The notes beneath the pieces were generated by a model, which was not told where the DNA came from, ran no database searches, and saw only the letters and a list, made by a program, of their open reading frames with translations. 64,000 nt of DNA, taken from Allocoprococcus comes. GTDB taxonomy: Bacteria > Bacillota > Clostridia > Lachnospirales > Lachnospiraceae. The position numbers were made by a program, and so were the translations under genes. Below, piece after piece: positions 26,801-35,392 of this stretch (position 1 is its first letter; each line of letters begins with the position of its first letter). The stretch is taken from the NCBI RefSeq assembly GCF_013300725.1, contig NZ_JAAIMM010000015.1:1-64000 (forward strand), given 5' to 3'.

Positions 26801-29137
26801 TCCATCCGCGTCGTATGCAACTGCCTCCAGTGTTCCATCTGCATACGGAACCTTCCAGGTAAGATAAAGATTTTTATGCTCGGTTCCGTCTTTATCCTCT
26901 CCTTCGTAAATCTGATAGGTGTAACCTGCTGCTGTTGTTTTCTGTGTAAATGTTTTCTTTCCAAGAGACTGTCTTTCTCCACCTGCCGGTGTAAAGAACA
27001 GCTCGACCGATGCTGCATCCGAATATACAACTACCGGAACTTTTCCACTGTTGTCTTTATAGACTACATTTTCATTCCATGCCGGAAGTACATGTAAGGT
27101 GTGCACCTGATCATTCCACTGGCTTTGATAGAAGTAATAGCTGTCTTTCGCAAAGCCTGCGGTATCCACGATACCAAAGTAAGAGCTCTTCGGTGCCGGC
27201 CAGCTTCCTACGGATCCTGCTCCGGTTCCATTCCAAGGTGTCGGCTCACCGATATAATCAAATCCGGTCCAGACATATTCTCCTGCAAGGTAATCTCTTG
27301 TAATCGTTGTATACCATGCATCACTTGCTACACTGCCCCATCCTACAGCAGAATTATCATAGGATGTAAGCTGCTTGTCGGAAGTCTGGCTTCCACCGTT
27401 GATCCGATTATAGATTCCACGGCTGTTGATCGCAGAAGCAGTCTCAGAACCGTACATCAGCCATTCTGGATGCAATTTATGCCAGTTGTCATACTGCCAG
27501 CCTGCACAATAATTGAATCCAACAGTTCCGCCTGCTGCATTTAATGTATTTCCAATGCTTTCTGCTTCACTCCAGTTGGCTTTCAGCTTGTTATCTCCGG
27601 TTGTCATCGGTCTTGTTGCATCCAGCTCTTTTACCCAGTTCACCAGCTTCTGTGCAGTTGCCGGATAATTGGAAACGCCACCGCTGATTCCTTCCATAAC
27701 CTCATTTCCAAGAGACCACATAATGATCGACGGTGCATTGTATCCTCTCTTCACCATTGCTGTCAGGTCAAACTGTGCCCAGGTCATACCATCCTCTGCG
27801 CCTAAAATCTGATTATCCCCGTCTATTGTCTGATTGAACCATTTTGCATAATCATTGCTATTCCCGTTTTTTGCATAAAGCCAGGTGTCAAAAGCTTCAT
27901 CGATCACCAGCATCCCCTGCTCATTGCATGCCTGGATCAGTTCTTCTGCCGCCGGGTTATGTGTCACACGGATGGTGTTGCATCCCATCTGCTTTAGGAT
28001 TTCAACCTGTCTTGCGATTGCACGGGCATTTGCCTTTGCACCAAGTGCTCCCTGATCATGATGCATACATACACCTTTCAGCTTTGTATTCTGTCCGTTC
28101 AACGAAAATCCTGTATTGTTATCAAAATCAAAATACCGGAAACCATATTCCGTATCGTAAACATCTACTGTATTTTCTCCAAGCTTTACTTCTGTTCTTA
28201 CGGTATAAAGTTTCGGACTGTCCACACTCCAGAGCGCCGGACTTTGTGCCGCAAGTGTTGTTTCAATTTCATCACTTTCTCCGGATGCAACTGTTTTGGC
28301 TTCGGTTGTCACTGTTCCGATCGCTTCACTTTCATTGCCGCCTTTCGGAAATACTGTATGCGTCAAGGTTACTGTCTGTTCATTTTCAGAATCATTCACA
28401 ACCTGTGTGCGAACATCCATATTGACAGTTCCATCCTGTTCTGCTTTCAGGTTCTCAGTCGTAATCTGCGTCCCCCCAAGATCCACATGAACCTTTTCTG
28501 TTATGGTTAGATTTACGCTTCTGTAAATACCACTTCCGGAATACCATCTGCTTGAAGGCGTTTTGTTCTCCACCTTTACTGCAATTGTATTTTCCTCACC
28601 GTATTTCACATAGTCTGTTATGTCAAATGAAAATGATGTATATCCATATGGATGTGTCCCAAGCTTTTCTCCATTTACCCATACAGATGCGTTCATATAA
28701 ACGCCGCCAAAATCAATACGGATTTCTTTGCCTTCTGCTGCTTTATCTATGGTAAAGCTTTTGCGGTACCATCCTGTTCCCCCTGGAAGATATCCACTTT
28801 CTGCTTCCATAGATTTTGAATAATCCTGTTCAATGCTGTAGTCATGCGGCAATGAAACCTGACGCCATTTCGAGTCGTCAAAATTTGCTGTCTGTGCATT
28901 TTCCACATCTCCCAGATTGAATTTCCAGTTACTGTCAAAATTGGCTGTTCTCTGATCCGCTACTTTTCCGTAATTGTTTACATAAACCGCTTCCGGATCT
29001 GAGCTCATCTGTGTCTGTGAATTGGATCTTACTTTCACCTCTTCACCCGCCGCCACAGGCAGCGTCATTCCCTGTATCGTGAGCATTGCCGCAAGGCAGG
29101 CAGCTCCGGCACGGATATACCTTTTTCTTGTTTTCAT
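23834..29137 (-). CDS. Cell-wall-anchored GH2 beta-galactosidase-like enzyme
   Basis: This 1,767-residue secreted enzyme starts at ATG 29137 (GGAGG 5 bp upstream; the in-frame TTG 12 bp earlier is unlikely). In order it has a signal peptide (about 1-30), a GH2 sugar-binding domain (60-225), a GH2 immunoglobulin domain (230-345) and a TIM barrel (350-660). The barrel carries acid/base Glu479 in SLGNEV and the presumed nucleophile Glu565 in GSETAS. A DUF4982-like and a GH2 C5-like domain (690-910), two Big_4-like modules, two F5/8 type C (CBM32-like) lectin modules and a final Ig-like module follow. A Pro/Gly/Asn-rich stalk, VQTGD, a hydrophobic helix and KKKRL end the protein, resembling a sortase-type anchor. 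The likely role is release of beta-galactose from host or dietary glycans; the mglBAC neighbours agree. Confidence 0.88.
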   Translation of the reverse strand: MKTRKRYIRAGAACLAAMLTIQGMTLPVAAGEEVKVRSNSQTQMSSDPEAVYVNNYGKVADQRTANFDSNWKFNLGDVENAQTANFDDSKWRQVSLPHDYSIEQDYSKSMEAESGYLPGGTGWYRKSFTIDKAAEGKEIRIDFGGVYMNASVWVNGEKLGTHPYGYTSFSFDITDYVKYGEENTIAVKVENKTPSSRWYSGSGIYRSVNLTITEKVHVDLGGTQITTENLKAEQDGTVNMDVRTQVVNDSENEQTVTLTHTVFPKGGNESEAIGTVTTEAKTVASGESDEIETTLAAQSPALWSVDSPKLYTVRTEVKLGENTVDVYDTEYGFRYFDFDNNTGFSLNGQNTKLKGVCMHHDQGALGAKANARAIARQVEILKQMGCNTIRVTHNPAAEELIQACNEQGMLVIDEAFDTWLYAKNGNSNDYAKWFNQTIDGDNQILGAEDGMTWAQFDLTAMVKRGYNAPSIIMWSLGNEVMEGISGGVSNYPATAQKLVNWVKELDATRPMTTGDNKLKANWSEAESIGNTLNAAGGTVGFNYCAGWQYDNWHKLHPEWLMYGSETASAINSRGIYNRINGGSQTSDKQLTSYDNSAVGWGSVASDAWYTTITRDYLAGEYVWTGFDYIGEPTPWNGTGAGSVGSWPAPKSSYFGIVDTAGFAKDSYYFYQSQWNDQVHTLHVLPAWNENVVYKDNSGKVPVVVYSDAASVELFFTPAGGERQSLGKKTFTQKTTAAGYTYQIYEGEDKDGTEHKNLYLTWKVPYADGTLEAVAYDADGNIIESTDGRSSVTTTGEAAKLQMSADRTEIAADGKDLSYVTVDVADQNGNIVPDAENRVTFNVEGDGVLVGVDNGSSPDHDSYLADNRKAFSGKVLAIVQSTKTGGSFTVTATADGLESAVATVTTYSVADGTPEEEKEIDSFWMSKTYYVKTGNIPVLPTTIETRYTDGSKESKAVTWDAIGEELVQQSGNFNVQGQIEGHQVTVNVNVIDEVGGLLNYSTSTPVGTVPILPESRPAVLTDGTILTASFGVNWDDISADQFAEEGIVTVNGTADVLGDEIPVSATIRVQTEQITIGSSVSGKVMNLTQSIPEGEQSDTLSAIVDGSTTISDNTSGGANPTAWSNWQSSQNGNNKAEITFEYATQQRLGQIVMHFAKDSGSMRYPDAGTTEILVSEDGTNWNKLVVTETIGEESGRVKPYTYDFTPTTATFIKFKLTNASATTGTRWKPCTALTEIELKVAQGTFVSNTTANLEEVIVNGNPVPESALAQGSYSTPAIFAEVEAKAADNASVTILPTFNNIKKIIVESEDHNTRNVFEIRLGEETEETPESGDRDYPVGRLTAFAESEYNGSGTEGPAEYVLDEDEGTHWHTNWRTNEAQDVEKRWIGLELEEPAVLDALRYYPRGGNMNGFVSEYKVQYKLNQEDEWTDIAGGTWDRTLEWKIAEFDEPVEAKYVRLVGIHTYAESGNDAHMAVAELRVREADKRVDISAEDSQITVSVPEQIEVAKADEQNPVYPQVEVKKTVDGAEETLRYGVDYLLSYENNTAFGTGKVIITGIVNYRGAVECTFEIVKKDPQLSAVYIQSQPGKVVYKAGESFDPTGLSLKLVYDDDSEEELVYGEETAGLFVFEPGLETALTEEVKEVTVTYGGKSAVVFIGVETPETPGPENPGKPNPGKPNPEAPKPGSGSSSGNGTGSGSNSNNGSNGGNNIVNNITNNNNNNNSNSSNKNSGKVQTGDRNNLVFPVIGMAVAVLVIATVLIIRKKKRL

Positions 29138-29174
29138 CTTTTCCTCCAATGTTTTTATTCCTCTTTATAGACAC

Positions 29175-29211
29175 AAAAAGACAGGGGGCATTTTTACTCT
29201 CCTGTCTTTTT
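29175..29211. terminator. Hairpin terminator/attenuator before the GH2 gene
   Basis: AAAAAGACAGG and CCTGTCTTTTT form an 11-bp stem with T tracts on both strands. It ends the mgl operon, but only 37 bp remain to the GH2 start. GH2 therefore either depends on read-through or uses a weak TATAAA just after the hairpin. Confidence 0.75.
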
Positions 29212-29239
29212 GATTTTGAGGTCACATCCTTGTTATGAG

Positions 29240-29509
29240 CTATTCCTCATTACGATCTTTATCTGTACTCTGATTCTTTTTCATATTTTTGTAGACATTT
29301 ATAGTTCCAAACCCGATCAACCCAACGCCTACGATCAGAAACAGAATCGTCGCCACAATCATAATCAGCTGCTCATTGCCATGACTTGTGGAAATCGCCC
29401 TGAACATCTGGTATGCCAGTGTCAGCAGATAAAACCCAGCCATTGCATAAATCGCCAGTCTTGCATTTTTCTTCCATCCGTCATTCTCCGGCATCTTATT
29501 CTCGTCCAT
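29240..29509 (-). CDS. Small two-helix membrane protein
   Basis: This is an 89-residue protein with two hydrophobic helices (about 17-37 and 47-70), a hydrophilic N-terminus and a highly charged C-terminal tail (KNMKKNQSTDKDRNEE). No family is recognised with certainty. It starts 22 bp after the mglC stop with a weak SD sequence (CTGGGAAA), so it is the last gene of the mgl operon. Its placement suggests a link to galactoside transport, but no function can be assigned. Confidence 0.6.
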   Translation of the reverse strand: MDENKMPENDGWKKNARLAIYAMAGFYLLTLAYQMFRAISTSHGNEQLIMIVATILFLIVGVGLIGFGTINVYKNMKKNQSTDKDRNEE

Positions 29510-29531
29510 AACATTTCCCAGCCTTTTCTTT

Positions 29532-30602
29532 TTATTTTCTTACCAGATATTTTCTCATATCAATTGCACATGCGATCAGAATAATCAGACCTTTGATCAC
29601 ATACTGCATATTCTGGCTTACTGCCAGGAACTGCAGTGCAACGAAGATGATTCTCAGAATGAACACCCCTAAAACAACGCCGCTGATCTTACCGGTACCA
29701 CCTACAAAAGATACACCACCGATTACACAGGCAGCAATCGCATCACACTCGTAGTTCAGACCTGTATTTGCCTGGTTGGAACCGATACGTGCAGATTCAA
29801 TGAATCCAGTGATACCATACATACATCCTGCAAGTGTATGTACCAGAATGGTTGTTCTCATAACATTTACACCAGATACATTGGCAGCTTCCGGGTTGGA
29901 GCCAACTGCGAACATATTCTTTCCAAATGTTGTCTTATTCCACATGAACCACATGAATACAACTACGACGCAGGCGTACCATACATAGTTCGGGATCGGA
30001 ACGCCACGGATCTTTAAGAAACTTCCTGTTACAAAATCCTTGAAGGATTTGTCCAGTCCGGAAAGTGGCTGTCCGTTGTTACCGTTCAGCATAATGTACA
30101 TCAGAAGAATTCCGTATACGATCAGCTGTGTTGCCAGTGTTACAATGAATGGATGTAAGTGGAATTTCGCTACGAAGAATCCATTTACCCATCCAACAAT
30201 ACCTCCGACTACGATTACGATCAGAATAACCAGTGGTATCGGAAGAACCGGAAGATCCGGGAAAATTTTGGTTGCATAAGTTACTGACTGCAAAAGAGAT
30301 GCAGAAATACATGCTGTAAGACCTACAACACGTCCGGCTGAAAGGTCTGTACCGGTAAGTACGATCGTTCCTGCAATACCACATGCGATCGGAATGTTCG
30401 CTGCAGACAGCGAGATAATGTTAACAATAGATGCCACGCTCAGGAATCTGCTGTTCTGTGTGTAAGTGTAAATAACTGCGATAATGATCAGAAGATAAAT
30501 CGCATTATTGATAAGTCCTTCTTTCCACGCTTTTGCTTTATCTGCGGAATCCAGTGCTTTGTATTCTGCATAGCGTGATTTTATATTTGCAAATGCTTTC
30601 AT
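29532..30602 (-). CDS. mglC: Galactose/methyl-galactoside ABC transporter permease MglC
   Basis: This 356-residue inner-membrane permease of the RbsC/MglC family has about 9-10 hydrophobic helices. The family signature is visible in GTIVLTGTDLSAGRVVGLTA and in AACVIGGVSFVGGTGKISG near 290. I set the start at ATG 30602 because GAAGGAGG sits just before it; an upstream in-frame ATG at 30641 overlaps mglA and lacks an SD sequence. It forms the channel with MglA for sugar delivered by MglB. Confidence 0.93.
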   Translation of the reverse strand: MKAFANIKSRYAEYKALDSADKAKAWKEGLINNAIYLLIIIAVIYTYTQNSRFLSVASIVNIISLSAANIPIACGIAGTIVLTGTDLSAGRVVGLTACISASLLQSVTYATKIFPDLPVLPIPLVILIVIVVGGIVGWVNGFFVAKFHLHPFIVTLATQLIVYGILLMYIMLNGNNGQPLSGLDKSFKDFVTGSFLKIRGVPIPNYVWYACVVVVFMWFMWNKTTFGKNMFAVGSNPEAANVSGVNVMRTTILVHTLAGCMYGITGFIESARIGSNQANTGLNYECDAIAACVIGGVSFVGGTGKISGVVLGVFILRIIFVALQFLAVSQNMQYVIKGLIILIACAIDMRKYLVRK

Positions 30603-30633
30603 CTGGGAAGCCTCCTTCTTTTTTGTTTGAAAA

Positions 30634-32130
30634 TTACACATACTTTGCTGCGTAAGTCATGATCAGTTCCTGTGTTGCCTCTTCTGCGTCAATCTCTCCG
30701 GCAAGTCTTCCACCGGACATAACCATGATACGGTCACAGATTCCGAGAAGCTCCGGCATTTCTGAAGAAACTACAATAACTACTTTGCCGCGGTTCGCAA
30801 GATCGATGATGAGCTGATAGATCTCATACTTTGCACCGACATCGATTCCTCTTGTCGGCTCATCCAGAAGCAGTACTTCCGGATCGGTAAGAAGCCATCT
30901 TCCAAGGATAACCTTCTGCTGGTTTCCACCGGAAAGTGCACGGATCTTTGTCTCCTGCGACGGTGTCTTTGTCCGCAGCGCATCAATATATTTCTGCGTA
31001 TCTTCTTTCATGGATTTTTCACTCAGATAAAATCCTTTTTTGTGTCTCTTTAAGCTGGAGATAACGGTATTTTCACGAATGTTCAGGATGCCGAAGATAC
31101 CGGTTGCTCTTCTCTCTTCTGTCAGAAGTGCAAATCCGTTCTTGATCGAATCCTGTGCATTCTTATTGCTGACTTGTTTTCCGTCAAGTTTTATCGTTCC
31201 TGATTTCCTGGTTGCAATTCCAAAAATTGTCTCCAGAGTTTCTGTACGTCCACTTCCGTCAAGTCCGGCAATTCCAAGAATTTCTCCTTTTCTTGCTTTG
31301 AAAGAAACATCATTCAGGATCGAATACATTCCGGAAAGGTGTTCCACTTCAAGCGCTACGTCGCCCGGTTTATTTGTCTTTGGCGGGAACTGATTGGTAA
31401 GCTCACGTCCAACCATCAGGCGGATGATATCGTCCATCTCCAGATCATCTGCTTTCTCGGTTGCTACCCAGGTTCCGTCACGCATGATCGTAATTTCATC
31501 TGAAATCCGTTTGATCTCTGCCATTTTATGTGAAATGTAAATGATTCCGCATCCTCTCTTTTTCAGCATCTCAATGATATCAAACAGATGCTCTACTTCC
31601 TGCTCTGTAAGGGAAGAAGTCGGCTCATCAAATACGATGACTTTTGCATTCACAGATACTGCTTTTGCAATCTCTACCATCTGTCTCTGTGATACCGGCA
31701 TCGTACTCATGATCCTTTTCGGATCTACATCAATTTTCAATTCTTCAAATACTTTTTTTGTGTCATCATAGATTTTTTTCTCATTTACCATGACGCCGCC
31801 CACTTTCGGGTAACGTCCGAGCCAGAGATTATCCATGACGTTTCTTTTGAGCGCCTGGTTCAGTTCCTGGTGAACCATTGCAACTCCATTTTCAAGAGCT
31901 TCTTTCGAATTCTTGAAATTAATCTCTTTTCCCTCCAGCTCAATCTTGCCACTGTCTTTGTCATAAATTCCGAAAAGGCATTTCATCAGTGTTGACTTTC
32001 CGGCTCCATTCTCACCCATCAGTGCATGGACAGTGCCTGCTTTAACTGTCAGGGACACATGATCTAATGCTTTTACGCCCGGAAATTCTTTACAGATATC
32101 CGTCATCTGCAGTAAAACATCCTGTTTCAT
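30634..32130 (-). CDS. mglA: Galactose/methyl-galactoside ABC transporter ATPase MglA
   Basis: This 498-residue protein has two fused ABC ATPase domains, as usual for the MglA/RbsA class. The first has Walker [10 protein letters not shown] near residue 36 and signature [12 protein letters not shown]. The second has the degenerate Walker [10 protein letters not shown] near 275 with [15 protein letters not shown] and [18 protein letters not shown]. Only one site is likely to be fully catalytic. The start at ATG 32130 has AGGAGG at ideal spacing; an in-frame ATG 21 bp upstream is less likely. It lies 31 bp before mglC. Confidence 0.95.
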   Translation of the reverse strand: MKQDVLLQMTDICKEFPGVKALDHVSLTVKAGTVHALMGENGAGKSTLMKCLFGIYDKDSGKIELEGKEINFKNSKEALENGVAMVHQELNQALKRNVMDNLWLGRYPKVGGVMVNEKKIYDDTKKVFEELKIDVDPKRIMSTMPVSQRQMVEIAKAVSVNAKVIVFDEPTSSLTEQEVEHLFDIIEMLKKRGCGIIYISHKMAEIKRISDEITIMRDGTWVATEKADDLEMDDIIRLMVGRELTNQFPPKTNKPGDVALEVEHLSGMYSILNDVSFKARKGEILGIAGLDGSGRTETLETIFGIATRKSGTIKLDGKQVSNKNAQDSIKNGFALLTEERRATGIFGILNIRENTVISSLKRHKKGFYLSEKSMKEDTQKYIDALRTKTPSQETKIRALSGGNQQKVILGRWLLTDPEVLLLDEPTRGIDVGAKYEIYQLIIDLANRGKVVIVVSSEMPELLGICDRIMVMSGGRLAGEIDAEEATQELIMTYAAKYV

Positions 32131-32219
32131 AGCTGTCCTCCTGTCTCTCATCTTCTAATCTCGCATACCTGTCGAACCTGCCACTATGCAGTTCTATCCG
32201 GCTGCGTCACAACTTTAGA

Positions 32220-32255
32220 AAAGGTGGCTGGCCAACCACCTGGCCGCCACCTTTA
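32220..32255 (-). other. Hairpin between mglB and mglA
   Basis: AAAGGTGGC and GCCACCTTT flank an inner GGCC-rich pairing, with a short TTTTCT on the minus strand. Hairpins after the binding-protein gene are common in such operons. They stabilise or partly terminate the message so that more MglB than MglA/MglC is made. Partial terminator is my reading. Confidence 0.6.
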
Positions 32256-32267
32256 TTTTTTACATTT

Positions 32268-33401
32268 TTATTTTCCTGAGTATTCCTGGTAAGGAATGAA
32301 GATCTTGTTGCTTACTTTATCAGAAATATTGTAAGAATCTGTTCCATCCATCAGATCTTTTCCATCTGCTGCATTCTTAGCAAGGTCTGCGATACAAGCT
32401 GCCATACCATCTGCATCCTGTTTAACAGTTGCTGTCATCTTGCCATCTCCGATCAGCTGTTTTGCTGCATCTGTAGCATCAACACCAAATACCGGAATCA
32501 TCTTTCCGTCTTTGCCCGTTCCAAGGTTGTATCCCTTATCATTCAGAGCAGAGATTGCGCCTTCTGCCATACCGTCGTTGTTGCAGATAACAAGCTCGAT
32601 CATGTTATTGCTTCCTTCGTTGTACTGGGAAAGGTTGGTTGTCATATAGTTGTTTGCTGCTGTTGCACTCCAGTTACCATCCTGGTCAACCTGGTATTTG
32701 TCACTGTTAGAAGCATCAAAGTATTCCAGTGCCGGTTTGCCAGCGTCTGTGATGATCTTGTCTGCATCTTCTACAGCAAACTGTGTACGGTAAATAGCTT
32801 CTGCATTTCCGAGCTGTCCCATGAACATTGCGTAAGAGATCTTTCCATCTCCGTTGAGATCCATTTCATCAAAATGTTCTACTACATAGTTACCGATCAT
32901 TTCGCCCTGCATATGTCCTGCTTCCGGAGCGTCTGTTCCTACGAATGCACACTTGTCATAGCTTCCAAGTACATCGCCTTCTGTTTTGTCATCTTCGACT
33001 GCACGGTTAAAGAAGATAACCGGGATTCCTGCTGCTTCTGCTTTTTCAACGATCTGTGAAGAAGCATCTACAGAACCGGATGTAACGATGTTAACGATCA
33101 GTGCTGTAGCACCTGTCTGGATTGCTGTATCAATCTGTTCGTTCTGTGTTGTCTGGTTACTGTTTCCATCATAGTCCTGATATTCAACGCCCATCTCGTC
33201 AAGTTTTGCATCGAGTGCTGTACGGACAGATGCAATGTAAGTATCAGAATAGGTATAATAGAATACTGCGATATTGGCATCTGAAGATTTCTTATCGCTG
33301 CTTCCACCATCGCTGTCACTCTTGCCGGATCCTCCGCATCCTGCAAGCATTCCCAGTGCCATCACACCTGCGAGCATCGCTGCTACAATTCTTCTTTTCA
33401 T
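32268..33401 (-). CDS. mglB: Galactose/glucose-binding lipoprotein MglB
   Basis: This 377-residue substrate-binding lipoprotein has a type II signal peptide with lipobox LAGC (Cys22) and a Gly/Ser/Asp-rich linker to about residue 42. The type I periplasmic-binding fold follows (IAVFYYTYSDTYIASVRTAL, VIFFNRAVEDD, ICNNDGMAEGAISAL, IPVFGVDATDAAKQLI). The NRAVEDD and NNDGMAEG elements match galactose/glucose-binding MglB proteins, including a likely Ca-site loop (DLNGDGKI). It is first in mglBAC, with a strong SD sequence (AAGGAGG). The 30% length excess over some homologues is in the linker. Confidence 0.92.
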   Translation of the reverse strand: MKRRIVAAMLAGVMALGMLAGCGGSGKSDSDGGSSDKKSSDANIAVFYYTYSDTYIASVRTALDAKLDEMGVEYQDYDGNSNQTTQNEQIDTAIQTGATALIVNIVTSGSVDASSQIVEKAEAAGIPVIFFNRAVEDDKTEGDVLGSYDKCAFVGTDAPEAGHMQGEMIGNYVVEHFDEMDLNGDGKISYAMFMGQLGNAEAIYRTQFAVEDADKIITDAGKPALEYFDASNSDKYQVDQDGNWSATAANNYMTTNLSQYNEGSNNMIELVICNNDGMAEGAISALNDKGYNLGTGKDGKMIPVFGVDATDAAKQLIGDGKMTATVKQDADGMAACIADLAKNAADGKDLMDGTDSYNISDKVSNKIFIPYQEYSGK

Positions 33402-33416
33402 AATTTCGTTCCTCCT

Positions 33417-33432
33417 TGTATAACGTTTACTT
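33417..33432. promoter_or_regulatory. cre-like catabolite operator before mglB
   Basis: On the minus strand AAGTAAACGTTATACA resembles the CcpA cre consensus with its central CG and near-palindromic arms. It lies 16 bp before the mglB start, downstream of a TATACT -10 element. That promoter has no convincing -35, which fits activation by a regulator such as the nearby YesN-like protein. Confidence 0.45.
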
Positions 33433-33512
33433 GATGATATGAGTATAACAAGAAGGGGAGATAATACCCATGTAAAAAACTACGAGAGGTTTGTGAATTT
33501 CAACGTTTGCGC

Positions 33513-33550
33513 AAAAAATACTGCCCCGGAGCTTCGGTGCAGTATTTTTT
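33513..33550. terminator. Bidirectional terminator between mglB and the Rpn gene
   Basis: AAAAAATACTGC and GCAGTATTTTTT form a 12-bp stem with a GC-rich inner loop (CCGGAGCTTCGG). It ends the region downstream of the Rpn-family gene and insulates the mglB promoter. Confidence 0.85.
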
Positions 33551-33596
33551 ACTTTGGTATGTCGCGAATTTTTACTTAATTCCTTCGATAAATGTT

Positions 33597-34787
33597 TTAA
33601 ATGCCTAATTCTTCAAAAAGCTGCTGTCTGTAAGCTTCGTCTGCCGATGCTTTTACCAGATCATCCATACGATTTTCTTTTATCAGTCGCTGATTAAGCT
33701 CCGCCATTCTCTGAATTCCGTTATCACCAGCCTCAGCTATCTCTTGTTTTAATTCCTGTTTTTCTTCTGCAAGGCTACGCCTTTCATTTTCAAAGTCTTG
33801 TTTTTTCTCTGCAAGATTACTTTTCTCTAATTCCAGATTGCTTCTCTCTGTTTCCAGATTGTTCTTCTCTGCTTCCAGATTATTCTTCTCGGTTTCCAGG
33901 TTGTTCTTCTCTGTTTCCAGATTATTCTTCTCGGTTTCCAGGTTGTTCTTCTCTGTTTCCAGGTTACTCTTCTCTGCTTCAAAGTTGTTCTTCTCTGCTT
34001 CAAACTTCTGCCTTGCTTCTGCAAATTCTTTCTCTACTGCCTGTCTTGCCATTTCATGCGCACTTTCCACAAACATCATATGATCTCTTAATGCTTTTTC
34101 TCTTGCCTCATACTCCAGACGTTTCCTCTCATCCGCACTCAACTGCTCCAACTCTTTATATGCTTCATCAATATATTTGTCCTTTTCAGCCATCTTGACA
34201 AAATCCTCCCTTCGTTTTCCTCCGAAGAAACGCATCCAATGCGTAAGATCTGTTTCATTCCGAGATTCCGGTGGTAATTTCGGCAACTCAAAAATATGCA
34301 TTTGCAATAAATTTGTGCTAATTTCTCCTGTCTCTTTATCGCATAACCCAATATGGTGATAAAACCGGTCATCATCCTTGAAAAAACAATAATCCAGTAT
34401 CCCTATATGGATACATGGCTGAAGTTTGCTGTAGCTGTCACCTTTTTTCATCTGACCTGTAACCATTTTCGATAAATAAAATACCGTTCTCTGAAACCAG
34501 TACAAAGTTGTAACTACCTGCATTTCCAAATCTAGCTGCTCCCCGCTTTTCATACTCACATGCACATCCAGAATCCCATATTTTTCATCCGCATATTCTG
34601 GTTCTAAAATTGTCGGCAGAAGTTTTGTTTCCTCGATTTTCTCAGGATCGATTCCAAAAACTGCTGCGATAAATCCTTTCCTGACTTCCGGATTTGCCAT
34701 CAGTTCTTTGAAACAAAAATCCACCGTTGGATGCATGATAAAATCTTCCTGCTGCGTTTCATTTTCCATTATTTTGTTTTCTGACAT
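33597..34787 (-). CDS. Rpn/PD-(D/E)XK-family nuclease with heptad coiled coil
   Basis: This 396-residue protein starts HPTVDFCFKELM and continues with FIAAVFGID, the pattern of the Rpn recombination-promoting nuclease / PD-(D/E)XK transposase family. The presumed active-site residues are the Asp in GILDVHV and the Glu and Gln in DLEMQVV, near residues 70-90. Residues about 255-330 are a near-perfect coiled coil of about ten heptads of the type NNLETEK. The DNA there (33825-34005) is a 21-bp tandem repeat with a 42-bp higher order. The start at 34787 has AAGGAG 9 bp away; another ATG lies two codons upstream. Likely a DNA endonuclease acting in cis on its own host; the biological role of Rpn proteins is only partly known. 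Confidence 0.8.
   Translation of the reverse strand: MSENKIMENETQQEDFIMHPTVDFCFKELMANPEVRKGFIAAVFGIDPEKIEETKLLPTILEPEYADEKYGILDVHVSMKSGEQLDLEMQVVTTLYWFQRTVFYLSKMVTGQMKKGDSYSKLQPCIHIGILDYCFFKDDDRFYHHIGLCDKETGEISTNLLQMHIFELPKLPPESRNETDLTHWMRFFGGKRREDFVKMAEKDKYIDEAYKELEQLSADERKRLEYEAREKALRDHMMFVESAHEMARQAVEKEFAEARQKFEAEKNNFEAEKSNLETEKNNLETEKNNLETEKNNLETEKNNLEAEKNNLETERSNLELEKSNLAEKKQDFENERRSLAEEKQELKQEIAEAGDNGIQRMAELNQRLIKENRMDDLVKASADEAYRQQLFEELGI
33825..34005. repeat. 21-bp coding tandem repeat in the Rpn gene
   Basis: Near-identical 21-bp units, such as TTCTTCTCTGTTTCCAG plus four variable bases, repeat about eight to ten times. Alternating unit variants create a 42-bp period. The units stay in frame and encode heptads, so copy-number change would lengthen or shorten the coiled coil without breaking the frame. 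Confidence 0.8.
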
Positions 34788-34793
34788 ACACAT

Positions 34794-35210
34794 TTCTCCT
34801 TTTCTTTCGTTTAAAATCAGACATTAAAAGGAGATGTGCCAGTAATCTGTTTATAAAATTATTTTATCATATGGCCATAAGATGTAAAGCAAAATCCTTT
34901 TATCGTCCTGTTGTTTTATCATCGGATATTTGCCCTGATACGAGCTGCCGAAAATAAGACACGCTTTGGTTAATAGATACTTTTGCTGCTCTACAGAACG
35001 TGAGCTGCGTGTATGCAGAATATCACAGACACCCATGAATTACAAGTTTCCCGGAAACATCTCTTTATTTCGATACTTTTCGGTAATTTAAGAAATTTTT
35101 CAAAGTATTTTCTGGTAAAACTCATACTCTCTATTGATTATTGATATTTCTTTCATTGGTGGATTTCTTTATCCGTGAACAATCCTATTATCTCTATATA
35201 ACATAAGAAA
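34794..35210. other. AT-rich gap without a supported gene
   Basis: No open frame here has both a ribosome-binding site and normal codon use. The sequence is AT-rich with no strong hairpin. It would contain the promoter of the Rpn gene, but I cannot point to clear hexamers. A conserved repeat element begins at 35211. Confidence 0.5.
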
Positions 35211-35391
35211 GAATGTGCCTCAGCACATTCTCGCGCCGAGCGCGTTGCTGAGCGCCAGTGGCGCTCGTTAAGCAACGACCGAAGCGGAGCGTAGACCGCT
35301 TGCGACATTCTTCATCTTCGTGCGAGTGCGCATCTCCGGCACGCAGTGCCTTTTATTTCATAGGAAATTCTTTTGGAATTTCCTATGAAAT
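35211..35391. repeat. Structured intergenic element with repeat copy 2
   Basis: A GC-rich island of several hairpins: GAATGTGC/GCACATTC (35211-35230), a 13-bp stem GTTGCT-GAGCGCC with its complement (35244-35276), the segment shared with 23721-23769 (35326-35374), and a perfect 16-bp stem ATTTCATAGGAAATTC with its complement (35355-35391). No ORF is credible. The lay-out suggests a dispersed, non-coding repeat family in this genome. Confidence 0.6.
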
Positions 35392-35392
35392 G

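Noticed and set aside
33825-34005. 21-bp repeats as a possible CRISPR array
   Set aside because: Units are contiguous, without unique spacers, and are in frame with a coding coiled coil.
33838-34083. Plus-strand ORF antisense to the Rpn coiled coil
   Set aside because: Its FFSVSRL repeats are only the complement of the heptad repeat; no start signals.
34851-35036. 61-codon ORF in the AT-rich gap
   Set aside because: No SD and no domain or hydrophobic pattern.
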